Positions 53,301 to 60,902 of a stretch of 64,000 bases of DNA are shown here, in pieces; position 1 is the first letter of the stretch; each line of letters starts with the position of its first letter. Origin of the DNA: Alistipes onderdonkii (lineage in GTDB: Bacteria > Bacteroidota > Bacteroidia > Bacteroidales > Rikenellaceae); NCBI RefSeq assembly GCF_025145285.1, contig NZ_CP102251.1:992001-1056000 (forward strand), given 5' to 3'. The notes under the pieces are model-generated. The model did no database searches, was not told the DNA's origin, and saw only the letters and a list, made by a program, of their open reading frames with translations. The translations under genes and the position numbers were made by a program.

Positions 53301-53332
53301 GCCGAAAGCAGGTATCTGTGAAATAGTTTCAT
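50306..53332 (-). CDS. Large repeat-rich surface lipoprotein (beta-solenoid/LRR-like), probable glycan-binding protein
   Basis: Lipoprotein of 1008 aa (lipobox GLAAC, Cys23, then SEDTTD, typical of surface export). The mature part is built of four modules that each start with a Y-x-x-x-[ST]-x-x-E-x-x-AF motif, at about residues 38, 212, 482 and 747. Each module contains short strand repeats of the type ...IGGDLVFENCP..., ...VGGDFIVTGC..., ...VGGDVTITGNG..., as in receptor-L or LRR-like solenoids. Modules 3 and 4 are nearly identical over 176 residues (482-657 and 747-922). Placed right after SusD, it occupies the slot of a SusE/F-type surface glycan-binding protein; binding is inferred, and no catalytic motif is seen. 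Confidence 0.85.
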   Translation of the reverse strand: MKLFHRYLLSAAALFCCAGLAACSEDTTDPANPYSGNYTLSTQAEVDAFPARRTANSITVTGAGITDISSLDVAAVGTLVIRNTGIVSLALPHTTSVATMLEISGNESLTDVADLGVKFVIGDIHIEDNPQLTDISGMLGIKKMTGKLYVTGNSSLGEDKPDEPDSYGFNVIKYLISNSVLDAESVTLSNNHPLAVTDPSLIGQGGESGGVYSYTIKSDAEAAAFSPGGKEVKNLTVTGPNVSDDGMALLASKISVVQGTLTVDGASLKTTETFFGKVDCQGSIILRNITTYDESGSNKFFNTNGFKNITRIYGDLVLENIPYLIHWGRGSGFAQITEIDGDLTVRSCGMQQMAFASLNKVGGDLTLADNCIELYTGFFWNLATDLRHVGGSLTLTDNDHQNGLGGFEKVEYIGGDITITGNGTAPGASGGIPYASKAGQVGFDLVESWITGGIVQPGATIDCRYADGTPVEFSEIPQPGEYKSYTITDRDELLAFAPQDGSAVKETVQDLTIVDTGNTMSDNDLSFVKTRVEKVVGTLTLEGSSLTSTELFFLNGGFTVEGGIVFRNCAELFNLNGMKDMTAIGGDLVFENCPKIATDWGAGNCLSQIVSVAGSVRLTGVTTPMRGVTFNSLKSVGGDFIVTGCNGNFWNFDVMKLETIGGNLVITDNAKLNGLGGFAFVTSVGGDVTITGNGTANGGIPYDSTSDQVGFDLVAGWLGSGVVAPAATVTCKYADGSAVEFPVPSPYKSYTITGWDELLAFAPQDGSAVKETVQDLTIVDTGNTMSDNDLSFVKTRVEKVMGTLTLEGSSLTSTELFFLNGGFTVEGGIVFRNCAELFNLNGMKDMTEIGGDLVFENCPKIATDWGAGNCLSQIVSVAGSVRLTGVTTPMRGVTFNSLKSVGGDFIVTGCNGNFWNFDVMKLETIGGSLVLSDNARFNGLGGFEALKSVGGDLTVTGNGTSEGGIPVVSTSNKVGLDLLGKLYRDGVFADGAVFTIESGGITYKIDEL
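50566..51094 (-). repeat. Long direct repeat, copy A (529 bp)
   Basis: Nearly identical to 51361-51889 at a constant offset of 795 bases (265 codons), with roughly fifteen substitutions noticed by eye and no indels. Encodes residues 747-922 of the surface lipoprotein. Confidence 0.9.
51361..51889 (-). repeat. Long direct repeat, copy B (529 bp)
   Basis: Partner of 50566-51094. Encodes residues 482-657. The stretches between the copies (51095-51360) are much less similar to the matching part of the next module, so identity is confined to this block. Confidence 0.9.
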
Positions 53333-53353
53333 GGTCTGCGGATTTTAAGTCGG

Positions 53354-54889
53354 TTATTTCTGCGGGTTGAGATCCAGCTCGCGCTGGGGCGCAGGATAGA
53401 AATAGGCATAGGTAGGCTTGAAGGCCTTGTTGGTGATATGCTGCTCGTCGACGCGGTTCAGGCGGCGCAGGTCATAGATGCCGTGCCCCTCGAAAGCCAG
53501 CTCCTTCGTCCGCTCCTCGATCACCGCCTCACGGAAATCTTCGATCGGGAGCCCTTCGGGCAGTGCTTCCAGCCCGGCACGTTTGCGAACCTCGTTCACC
53601 CATTTATACCCCTCGTCGGTCGGGCCCACCGCCTCGGCATAGGTAAGCGCCACCTCCGCGAAACGGATCAGGTAAAGGTTGGCCGACGTCCGGTTGGCCT
53701 TCGACTTGGGGTCGGTATACTTGCGGCAGAAAGGATAGAAGAACTTGTTCCTGATATTGTCGCTGCTGGTGAGGTTGGAGGGATCGTAGGTAGCCAGCAC
53801 GCTGCCGTCCTCGTTGTAGATGGTCGTAACCATCAACTGCTTGCGCAGGTCGTCATCGTCATAGGTGTTGCGGAAATCGTTGTCCACGCGCATCACCTGA
53901 TAGCCCGACTCGTAATCCAGGAATTTCATCACCTCGCGGCTGTTCTTACCCAGCGACGAGGAGATATAGACGATGCTCCCGGTCTGGATGCTGAACATCT
54001 GGGGCAATTGCGAATAAGTACCCTCCATGCCGCTGGCCTCGCGGTTCATCGAGGTCATGAAGATGTGCTCCACGCCGTCGGCCTGGTGCTCGACGTCATA
54101 GACATTGCCCAGGTCGGGATCGAGCCGGTAGACCGTCTGGTTATTGAGCACGTCGCCGGCATACCGGGCCGCCAGGGAGTACATTTCATCGGCGTCCGAC
54201 ACCCAGTCGTAGCCCGGCGCCCCCGAAGCCTTTGCCGACGCGAGGTACAGGTAAACACGCGCGAGCAGCGCCTGTGCGGCGACCTTGTCGGCACGCCCCT
54301 GCACCTTGTTCACCGGCAGCAGGCCGATGGCATCCTCTAACTCCCCGATGATGAAGGCGTAAACATCCGAGATCGGGGAAAAATCCTTATAGGAGTCCGA
54401 CGTCGAGGAGACGGTCTTCGAACGGATGGGCACGCTGCCGTAATTGATGACCAGCATGAAGTGGTTGAAAGCGCGCAGGAAATGGGCTTCGCCAAGGATC
54501 TTGTTCCGTGCCGCAGCCGAAATATCGGACATCCGGGCGACATTGTCCAGCACCGAATTGGTACGGGCAAGGCTTACATAGGCCGACTTGAAGAAATAGA
54601 TGGCCTCGTCGCTGGTCGGGGTGATATCCCACTGGAAAAGCGGACTTTCGTCAGCCTTGCCGTAGGATTTGTACTGGTTAGTCGGCACATCGCCCAGGTA
54701 GAAGAGGAAACGGCCGCAGTAATCAATATAGTTGAGGGGTACATAGGCATACATCAACGCGGATTCGGCATCAGCCTCCGTATTGTAGAAGGTCTGGTTC
54801 GAATAGGTGCCGTACGGTACCTCGTCGAGACACGAACTCAACCCGGCGAGCGTCCCCAGCATTGCAAAATAGAGGAATATCTGTTTCAT
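53354..54889 (-). CDS. RagB/SusD family nutrient uptake outer-membrane lipoprotein
   Basis: SusD-like glycan-capturing lipoprotein, 511 aa, normal length. The signal ends in LSSC (Cys20), followed by LDEVPYG, the usual SusD N-terminal pattern. The TPR-like region includes GEAHFLRAFNHFMLVINYG and KVAAQALLARVYLYLA; the C-terminal family region contains LIRFAEVALTYAEAVG, VNEVRKRAGLEALPEG and IEERTKELAFEGHGIYDLRRLN. It is 18 bases downstream of its SusC and 21 bases upstream of the repeat-rich lipoprotein. It is clearly different from the SusD at 20474-22417. Confidence 0.94.
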   Translation of the reverse strand: MKQIFLYFAMLGTLAGLSSCLDEVPYGTYSNQTFYNTEADAESALMYAYVPLNYIDYCGRFLFYLGDVPTNQYKSYGKADESPLFQWDITPTSDEAIYFFKSAYVSLARTNSVLDNVARMSDISAAARNKILGEAHFLRAFNHFMLVINYGSVPIRSKTVSSTSDSYKDFSPISDVYAFIIGELEDAIGLLPVNKVQGRADKVAAQALLARVYLYLASAKASGAPGYDWVSDADEMYSLAARYAGDVLNNQTVYRLDPDLGNVYDVEHQADGVEHIFMTSMNREASGMEGTYSQLPQMFSIQTGSIVYISSSLGKNSREVMKFLDYESGYQVMRVDNDFRNTYDDDDLRKQLMVTTIYNEDGSVLATYDPSNLTSSDNIRNKFFYPFCRKYTDPKSKANRTSANLYLIRFAEVALTYAEAVGPTDEGYKWVNEVRKRAGLEALPEGLPIEDFREAVIEERTKELAFEGHGIYDLRRLNRVDEQHITNKAFKPTYAYFYPAPQRELDLNPQK

Positions 54890-54907
54890 ATTCAGGTTTA
54901 CTATTGG

Positions 54908-57900
54908 TTAGAATTTGAACTCCGCGCCCGCGGTGATGACGCATACCTTGGGATAGGCCACATTGCCGATACCGTTCTCCCCGACTTCGGGGTCGTATTC
55001 GCTGACCTTCGAGAAGGTAAAGGGGTTGCTGGCGCTCACATAAACACGCAGGTTCCTGATCCAATTCAACTTTCCGGCAGGCAGCGTATAGCCGAGCGTG
55101 ATGTTGGAGATACGCAGGAACGACCCGTCCTCGACCGACCACGACGAAGCGTGGTACTGCCGGTTGTAACGCAGGCTGGGCCGTTCGTTGTTGGGATTCT
55201 CGGCCGTCCACCGCCCCGCCTTCAGCGCCGGGGACTCGAGTTTGCGGTAGGAGAAGATGTCGTTGCCGTAGACGGCGTACATCATCACCGACAGGTCGAG
55301 GCCGCAACGGTGCGAAAGCGAGAGCGAAAGGCTCGAGGTAAACTTGGGATTCGGATTGCCGATAATCACGCGTTCATTGGGGTCGAGCGTGCCGTCGGCA
55401 TTCAGCCCGACGTAATTCAGTTCGCCCGGGCGGGTATTGGGACTCGACCCGTCCCCCTGCGGAGTCTGGATAATGCCGTTGACCATATAGCCGTAGAACG
55501 AATTGACAGGATAGCCGATAGCCAACACGTTGAGGAAAGCATCGTTATAGACGCTGCCGCCGTACTGCGTATAGCAAATGCCGTTGGCATCGACCGTAGC
55601 CCCCGAATTCTCGGCCGTGCCGATCGAAACCACCTTGTTGCGGTTGAGGCTGAAGATTCCCGTCGCCGAGAAATTCCAGTCCTTGGTCGAGACGATGCGC
55701 CCCGTGACGGCGACCTCGAAACCCTTGTTCCGGATCTCCCCGTCATTGACCCATACCGTATCGAAACCGGTGCTGGGAGGCAGGTACTGTTTGCGCAGCA
55801 GGTCGGTCGTTTTCTTAATGTAATAGTCGAGCGTGACATTCAGGCGTCCCCTGAAGATCGAGAGGTCGAGGCCGATATCCATCTGCGCGGTCTTCTCCCA
55901 CGTCAGTTCGTGGTTGGCCATGCCCGCATAGGTCACGAAGCGGTTGCCCAACCCTTCGCGGCCATCCTGGTAACCGATGCCGTAAACGGTGTACTCCTTG
56001 CCTCCCGACCAGTAGTAATCGAACCCGAAGCGCTCGAAGGTCTGGTACGGGGAGATCCCCTGGTTACCCGAGACCCCGTAACTGGCGCGCAGCTTGAGCT
56101 GGTCGAAGAATCCGAGCGACTTGATCCAGGGCTCCTCCTCCAGCTTCCAGCTTACCGCACCCGACGGGAAAAAGCCCCAGCGGTGTCCCTTGGCGAATTT
56201 CGAAGCGCCGTCGGCTCGTGCCGTGAAAGTCACCAGATAACGGTTCTTGAACGTATAGTTCAGGCGGGTGAACCCCGAAGCGAGGATCTCCTGGCTGCGC
56301 GACGTCGAAGTTATGACCTTATCCGCGCCGGAAACGACCTCGTCCTTGAGCGCCGCGTTGGAGAACCCGCGACCGGTAATGCTCGAACCGCGGCTTACGC
56401 TGTTCTCGTAGCTTCCGCCCAGCATGGCGGAAAAGGTATGGTCGCCGATAGTTTTGTTGTAGGTGAGGTAGGCATCCCCCGTCAGGTTGACATAGGTCGA
56501 TTCGCTGTTCCCCCCTTCGCCATTGTAGTTATCCCCGGCAAGGGTATAGAGCGGGGGATTGAAATAGGCCGACCGGCGCTGCTCGGCGCGGGCGTTGCCC
56601 GACACCGACATGATCAGTCCCGGGATGATCGTCCAGTCGGCTTTGACGAGTGCATAACCCGACATGTTGTCCGACTCGTTCTTGATCTCGTTGTTTACCA
56701 TCACGGGGTTCCCGTAATCCTTGGGCTGGCTTTTGAAATAGGAGCCGTCCCCGTTATAAACCGGCCAGAGGGGATTGCGCCCGTAGCTCGTTCCGTTGTT
56801 ATAGGTGCGGAAGCCGCGCACGAAGCCCGCTTTGGTCTTCAGGTTGATATTGCGGGCGACCTGGTGGTCATAGGACATGTCGACCGTATATTTTTCGAAG
56901 TCGTCCTTGTACTGCATGCCTTCGCCGTCGTAATAACCCAGGCTCACGTAGTAGCGGTTCTTTTCGCCGCTGCCCTCGATCCCGACGCTGTAATCCTGCG
57001 TGACGGAGGTGCGGAACACATGGTCTGCCCATTTGGTGCGGAAAGGCCACGCCCCGCTTTCGATCTCGGCGATAGAAGGATAATAGGTTCCGTCCGACCA
57101 GATCTTCCCGGTATACGGCCCTTCGGCGCCCCCGTTCTCATAGGCCTCGTTTTCCAGCCGCGCCATCTGCACGGGATCGCGCCAGTAGTCGAGCCTGTCG
57201 CTGAAAACGCCGACCCCGACCTTCCCCGAGAACCAGACGTTCCGGTGGTCTTTCTGTCCGTTCTTGGTCGTAATCATGATGACGCCGTTGGCGCCGCGCG
57301 AACCGTAAATAGCGGTCGCCGAAGCATCCTTGAGCACCTCGACGGATTCGATGATATTGGGGTTCACACTCGTCAGATTACCGGCATCGCCCATCGGCAC
57401 GCCGTCTACCACCACCAACGGCGAATTGGAACCGTTGATGGAGCTGATTCCGCGCACGCGCATCGTCACGCTCCCCTCGGGGCTGTCGTTCGAATTGTCG
57501 ATTACCGTCAGGCCCGCCACACGGCCCTGCAAGAGTTTGTCGATCGACCCCGCCGAGACTTGTGTCACGTCCGAAGCCTTCACGGAAGCCACGCTGCCCG
57601 TCAGGTCGCTCTTCTTCATCGTACCGTAACCGATCACGATCACTTCCTCGACCAGTTCGGCATCTTCCTGGAGTTCCACATCGACCGCCGTGCGGCCGGC
57701 AACGGGCACCTCCTGCGGTTTGTAGCCGAGGAACGATATGACAAGCACGTCCCCCGTACCCGCAGCGACCGTATAGGCCCCCGAAGCATCCGTCGTCGTG
57801 CCCCTCACGGAGCCTTTGACCACTACCGATGCTCCCGCAATAGGTTTCCCGTCGGGGCTTCCCGTCACGATCCCCCGTACGGCCGCGTTCTGGGCAAACA

Positions 57901-57958
57901 GGCCGGTGCCGCACAGCAGCAAGGGAATCAATAGCATGAATAGTTTGTTTTTAATCAT
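54908..57958 (-). CDS. SusC/RagA family TonB-linked outer-membrane transporter
   Basis: First gene of the second PUL, 1016 aa. Signal peptide residues 1-22 (LFMLLIPLLLCGTGLFAQ). The carboxypeptidase-D regulatory-like domain (about 28-110) starts VRGIVTGSPDGKPIAGASV; the plug follows with VIVIGYGTMKKSDLTGSVAS and SVEVLKDASATAIYGSRGANG, then a 22-strand-type barrel to the end. Together with the SusD partner it imports an oligosaccharide using TonB energy. The operon order SusC-SusD-lipoprotein-unknown pair is transcribed away from the aldolase operon, sharing a 389-base intergenic region with it, which suggests shared control. Confidence 0.95.
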   Translation of the reverse strand: MIKNKLFMLLIPLLLCGTGLFAQNAAVRGIVTGSPDGKPIAGASVVVKGSVRGTTTDASGAYTVAAGTGDVLVISFLGYKPQEVPVAGRTAVDVELQEDAELVEEVIVIGYGTMKKSDLTGSVASVKASDVTQVSAGSIDKLLQGRVAGLTVIDNSNDSPEGSVTMRVRGISSINGSNSPLVVVDGVPMGDAGNLTSVNPNIIESVEVLKDASATAIYGSRGANGVIMITTKNGQKDHRNVWFSGKVGVGVFSDRLDYWRDPVQMARLENEAYENGGAEGPYTGKIWSDGTYYPSIAEIESGAWPFRTKWADHVFRTSVTQDYSVGIEGSGEKNRYYVSLGYYDGEGMQYKDDFEKYTVDMSYDHQVARNINLKTKAGFVRGFRTYNNGTSYGRNPLWPVYNGDGSYFKSQPKDYGNPVMVNNEIKNESDNMSGYALVKADWTIIPGLIMSVSGNARAEQRRSAYFNPPLYTLAGDNYNGEGGNSESTYVNLTGDAYLTYNKTIGDHTFSAMLGGSYENSVSRGSSITGRGFSNAALKDEVVSGADKVITSTSRSQEILASGFTRLNYTFKNRYLVTFTARADGASKFAKGHRWGFFPSGAVSWKLEEEPWIKSLGFFDQLKLRASYGVSGNQGISPYQTFERFGFDYYWSGGKEYTVYGIGYQDGREGLGNRFVTYAGMANHELTWEKTAQMDIGLDLSIFRGRLNVTLDYYIKKTTDLLRKQYLPPSTGFDTVWVNDGEIRNKGFEVAVTGRIVSTKDWNFSATGIFSLNRNKVVSIGTAENSGATVDANGICYTQYGGSVYNDAFLNVLAIGYPVNSFYGYMVNGIIQTPQGDGSSPNTRPGELNYVGLNADGTLDPNERVIIGNPNPKFTSSLSLSLSHRCGLDLSVMMYAVYGNDIFSYRKLESPALKAGRWTAENPNNERPSLRYNRQYHASSWSVEDGSFLRISNITLGYTLPAGKLNWIRNLRVYVSASNPFTFSKVSEYDPEVGENGIGNVAYPKVCVITAGAEFKF

Positions 57959-58065
57959 TTTGCGAACAGGTTAGTTGTTTAGGTTTTGGTTTCTCGAATC
58001 CGGCTATAATAAAATAGGTGTCGTCCGACCGATTTTTTTAATAAATACGTCCGAATCGACTATTA

Positions 58066-58073
58066 CAAATATA
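58066..58073 (-). promoter_or_regulatory. Candidate -7 box for the second SusC operon
   Basis: Minus-strand TATATTTG, a full TAnnTTTG match, about 108 bases before the SusC ATG. No TTTG at the normal -33 spacing was found. Confidence 0.45.
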
Positions 58074-58290
58074 GACGAAAGAAAAACATATACATGGTGA
58101 TATTTTGACAAAAAATAACAATATTTTCACAGTATGAAATTTTACCCTCACGCAAAAACAGCCTCAAATAGCAATAAAAAGAATATTTATAAAATAAGGA
58201 GTGTTTTGGCATTCCAAATTATTGCACGATAATGTCAAAATAATACATACATATGCAGATATTTCACCAGATTATCCCGTACGAACACGC

Positions 58291-58298
58291 TATCTTTG
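58291..58298 (+). promoter_or_regulatory. Candidate -7 box for the aldolase operon
   Basis: TATCTTTG, a full TAnnTTTG match, 49 bases before the aldolase ATG. A -33 TTTG is not evident. Confidence 0.45.
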
Positions 58299-58347
58299 AC
58301 TATCGAAATTTCCATTATTCGGCTTAAATTTTTAAATTAATTTAATT

Positions 58348-59205
58348 ATGCTAACCCCTTTCCGAGAAATCATACGGGATGCCCATCGACGCCATTATGC
58401 CGTCGGGGCATTCAACTGCCTGAGCGTCGAGAATGTCATGGGAGCCATAGCCGCAGCCGAAGAGTTGCGGGCGCCCGTCATCCTGCAACTTGCGGAAGTG
58501 CAATTCCCCGGGGCGCCCATGGAACTGATGGCCCCCGTTTTCCTGCAGGCCGCACGCGATGCGAAAATCCCGGTCGCCGTGCACCTCGACCACGGGCAAA
58601 GCCCCGAAACCTGCATCCGCGCCATCCGCGCGGGCTTCAGTTCGGTGATGTTCGACGGTGCCGGCCTGCCGCTGGAAGAAAATATCGCCCAGACCCGCCT
58701 CGTCGCAAGGCTCGCCCATGCCGCAGGCGTCGATGTCGAAGCCGAGCTGGGGCGCGTGGGCGACACCGGATCCGGAGGCGAGGGCACGGGCGACGCGACG
58801 ACGGCGGACATCTTCACCGATGTCGAAGAGTCGGCCCGCTTCATCGCCGAAACCGGTACGGATGCGCTGGCCATCGCCATCGGCAACCTGCACGGCCGTT
58901 ACACCGCCACCCCGCGCCTCAACATCGGCCGGCTGCGCGAAATCAACGCCCGCAACGGTATTCCGCTTGTTCTGCACGGCGGCAGCGGCACGAGCGAAGA
59001 GGATTTCAAAGCCTGCATCCGCAACGGCATCTGCAAGATCAACGTGGCCACGGCGATCCAGTTGGAGGCGACGGATGAAATACGCAGTTACCTCGCCGCC
59101 GACGGCGCCCCGAATTACATCGACCTGAAAAGCCGCATCACCGAAGCCTCTAAAAAGGTCGTCGCGGCACATATCCGCCTCTTCGAGAGCGACGGCAAAG
59201 CCTAA
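58348..59205 (+). CDS. Class II (zinc) fructose/ketose-bisphosphate aldolase family protein
   Basis: Cytoplasmic aldolase of 285 aa, family length. It cleaves a ketose phosphate into dihydroxyacetone phosphate plus an aldehyde. Visible family sites: VHLDHG with catalytic Asp81 and zinc ligand His82; the second zinc region EAELGRVG; zinc His in IGNLHGRY; the phosphate-binding LHGGSGTSEEDF and KINVATA segments. The substrate could be fructose-1,6-bisphosphate, tagatose-bisphosphate or a ketose-1-phosphate; the neighbouring PfkB kinase and aldose-ketose isomerase favour a peripheral sugar route rather than glycolysis. First gene of a plus-strand operon; the kinase begins 12 bases later. Confidence 0.9.
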   Translation: MLTPFREIIRDAHRRHYAVGAFNCLSVENVMGAIAAAEELRAPVILQLAEVQFPGAPMELMAPVFLQAARDAKIPVAVHLDHGQSPETCIRAIRAGFSSVMFDGAGLPLEENIAQTRLVARLAHAAGVDVEAELGRVGDTGSGGEGTGDATTADIFTDVEESARFIAETGTDALAIAIGNLHGRYTATPRLNIGRLREINARNGIPLVLHGGSGTSEEDFKACIRNGICKINVATAIQLEATDEIRSYLAADGAPNYIDLKSRITEASKKVVAAHIRLFESDGKA

Positions 59206-59217
59206 ACCGCCCCGACT

Positions 59218-60237
59218 ATGGACAGACGAGGAATCATCTCGGCCGGCACATGGCTGGTCGACAACGTAAAAATAATCGGGCAATATCCCGCACGGGGGAA
59301 CCTGACGACGATCACCCGCGTAGAAACGGGGCTGGGCGGCTGCTCGCACAACGTGCTGGCCGACCTGGCAGGGCTGGGGCTCGGCGCCGCATTACCGCTG
59401 TACGCCGGCGGCTGCATCGGCCGGGACGCCTTCGGCAGCTACATAGAGCGTGAAATCGAACGGCTCGGCATCGACGCGGGCAACATGCTCCCGCTCGCCG
59501 ATGCCGCGACCTCGTACACCGACGTCATGTCGGAATACGACGGGGGCTCGCGCACCTTCTTCCACTTCCGGGGAGCCAACGCACGCCTCAGCGCGGAGCA
59601 TATCCTGCAAATGGAGTCCCCCGCACGGATTTTTCACCTGGGGTACCTGTTGCTGCTGGACGAACTGGACAAACCCGACCCCCAACACGGCGTCGTCGCC
59701 GCCCGCGTACTGAAGGAATTACAGGCGAAAGGCTACGAGACATCGGTCGACGTGGTTTCCGAAGAGGGCGGACGGTTCCGCAGCATCGTGGAGCCCTGCC
59801 TTCCCCATATCGACTATTTCATCGTCAACGAAATCGAGGCCGGAGCCGTCTGCGGCACGCAGCTTCGCAGCCCGGAAGGCGTACTGCTCCGCGACCGGGT
59901 GGAAGCGGCGGCCGAAACACTGATGCACCGCGGAATCGGCCGTCTTTGCGCCATCCATTTCCCCGAGGGCGGCTACGCCCTCACACGGGAAGGCGACACC
60001 TGCTGGTGCGACGCCATCCCGGTCGCGGCAAAAGCAATCGTTTCGTCGGTAGGCGCCGGCGATGCCTTCTGCGCCGGGATGCTCTATGCCCAGCACGAGC
60101 GGATGCCGCTGCGCGACGCCCTCCGGCTGGCCAACGCATCGGCCCGCTTCAACCTCTTCAGCGCCACCAGCACCGGGGGCGCCCCGACTTTAGAACTGTT
60201 AACCGAATTCATCCGATTAAATTACCAAACCCAATGA
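59218..60237 (+). CDS. PfkB family carbohydrate kinase
   Basis: ATP-dependent sugar kinase of the ribokinase/PfkB family, 339 aa. The N-terminal sugar-binding part has the Gly-Gly motif at GLGGCSHNVLADLAGLG; the C-terminal signature is SVGAGDAFCAGMLY with catalytic base Asp282. The usual D-T-x-G-A-G-D appears here as S-S-V-G-A-G-D, a small deviation. Substrate cannot be set from motifs; between an aldolase and a ketol-isomerase, a ketose (fructose or xylulose) phosphorylated at C1 is the simplest reading. It ends in an ATGA overlap with the isomerase gene. Confidence 0.88.
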   Translation: MDRRGIISAGTWLVDNVKIIGQYPARGNLTTITRVETGLGGCSHNVLADLAGLGLGAALPLYAGGCIGRDAFGSYIEREIERLGIDAGNMLPLADAATSYTDVMSEYDGGSRTFFHFRGANARLSAEHILQMESPARIFHLGYLLLLDELDKPDPQHGVVAARVLKELQAKGYETSVDVVSEEGGRFRSIVEPCLPHIDYFIVNEIEAGAVCGTQLRSPEGVLLRDRVEAAAETLMHRGIGRLCAIHFPEGGYALTREGDTCWCDAIPVAAKAIVSSVGAGDAFCAGMLYAQHERMPLRDALRLANASARFNLFSATSTGGAPTLELLTEFIRLNYQTQ

Positions 60238-60902
60238 AACGCTCCGAAATAAACCGATCAATCCGCGAAGCACTGGATTTTTTAGCCGAGCACCGTTTCC
60301 CGCTACCCGAGTGGGCGACATGGACTCCCCCGATGTGGAACAGGCACGGCGAAGAGTGCCGTGAAATACGCGACAACGCCCTCGGGTGGGACGTCACCGA
60401 TTTCGGCAAGGGAAACTTCAGCCGGGAAGGGCTGACGCTCTTTACGATACGCAACGGGAACCCCGCCCGCGACCGCAAGACCTATTGCGAAAAAATTATG
60501 TTCGTACGCGAAGGCCAGGTTACGCCGATCCATTTCCACTGGCATAAGATGGAGGATATCATCAACCGCGGCGGAGGCGACCTCTGCATGAAATTATGGA
60601 AGGCAGACCAGAAAGAACGCATGACCGAAACCCCCTGCACGTTCCAGGTCGACGGGATCACGACGACCCTGCGCGCCGGAGAAATTTTGCGTCTGAGGCC
60701 GGGCCAGAGCATTACTTTCGAACCTTACATGTACCACACGTTCTGGGCCGAGGGAGGAGACTGCCTGGCGGGCGAAGTCTCGACGGTCAACGACGACACC
60801 GCCGACAACCGTTTCCACGAACCGCTGGGACGTTATCCGCAAATCGAGGAGGACGAAGCGGCCGAATACCTGCTCTGTAACGAATACTCTCTCCAAAAAT
60901 GA
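60234..60902 (+). CDS. D-lyxose/D-mannose ketol-isomerase (cupin type)
   Basis: Metal-dependent cupin sugar isomerase, 222 aa, same size as characterised D-lyxose isomerases (EC 5.3.1.15), which convert D-lyxose to D-xylulose and D-mannose to D-fructose. The start at 60234 overlaps the kinase stop (ATGA), although the frame stays open further upstream. Metal ligands fit the family: His100 and His102 in PIHFHWHKMED with Glu107, and His168 in EPYMYHTFWAE. N-terminal helix residues and the WDVTDFG block are also typical. It overlaps the GH2 gene by four bases. A role in feeding mannose or lyxose released by that GH2 enzyme into the kinase and aldolase steps is inferred. Confidence 0.88.
   Translation: MKRSEINRSIREALDFLAEHRFPLPEWATWTPPMWNRHGEECREIRDNALGWDVTDFGKGNFSREGLTLFTIRNGNPARDRKTYCEKIMFVREGQVTPIHFHWHKMEDIINRGGGDLCMKLWKADQKERMTETPCTFQVDGITTTLRAGEILRLRPGQSITFEPYMYHTFWAEGGDCLAGEVSTVNDDTADNRFHEPLGRYPQIEEDEAAEYLLCNEYSLQK

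Larger units (their letters stand above)
57959..58347. other. AT-rich divergent promoter region between the second PUL and the aldolase operon
   Basis: 389 bases without a gene, strongly AT-rich in contrast to the GC-rich genes around. It carries full-match -7 boxes in both directions (58066-58073 minus, 58291-58298 plus). The stretch between (about 58080-58280) is A-rich on the plus strand with several short TTTTGACA/TGTCAAAA-like words (for example 58103-58110 and 58232-58240), possible regulator half-sites. No RNA gene was recognised. Confidence 0.65.

Noticed and set aside
50306..53332. Repeated blocks resembling a CRISPR array or mobile repeat
   Set aside because: The repeats are long, in frame and inside a single coding sequence; there are no short direct repeats with unique spacers and no cas genes.
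54461..57934. Long plus-strand open frame opposite the second SusC and SusD
   Set aside because: Antisense shadow: it crosses the SusC/SusD gene boundary and shows no domain or signal.
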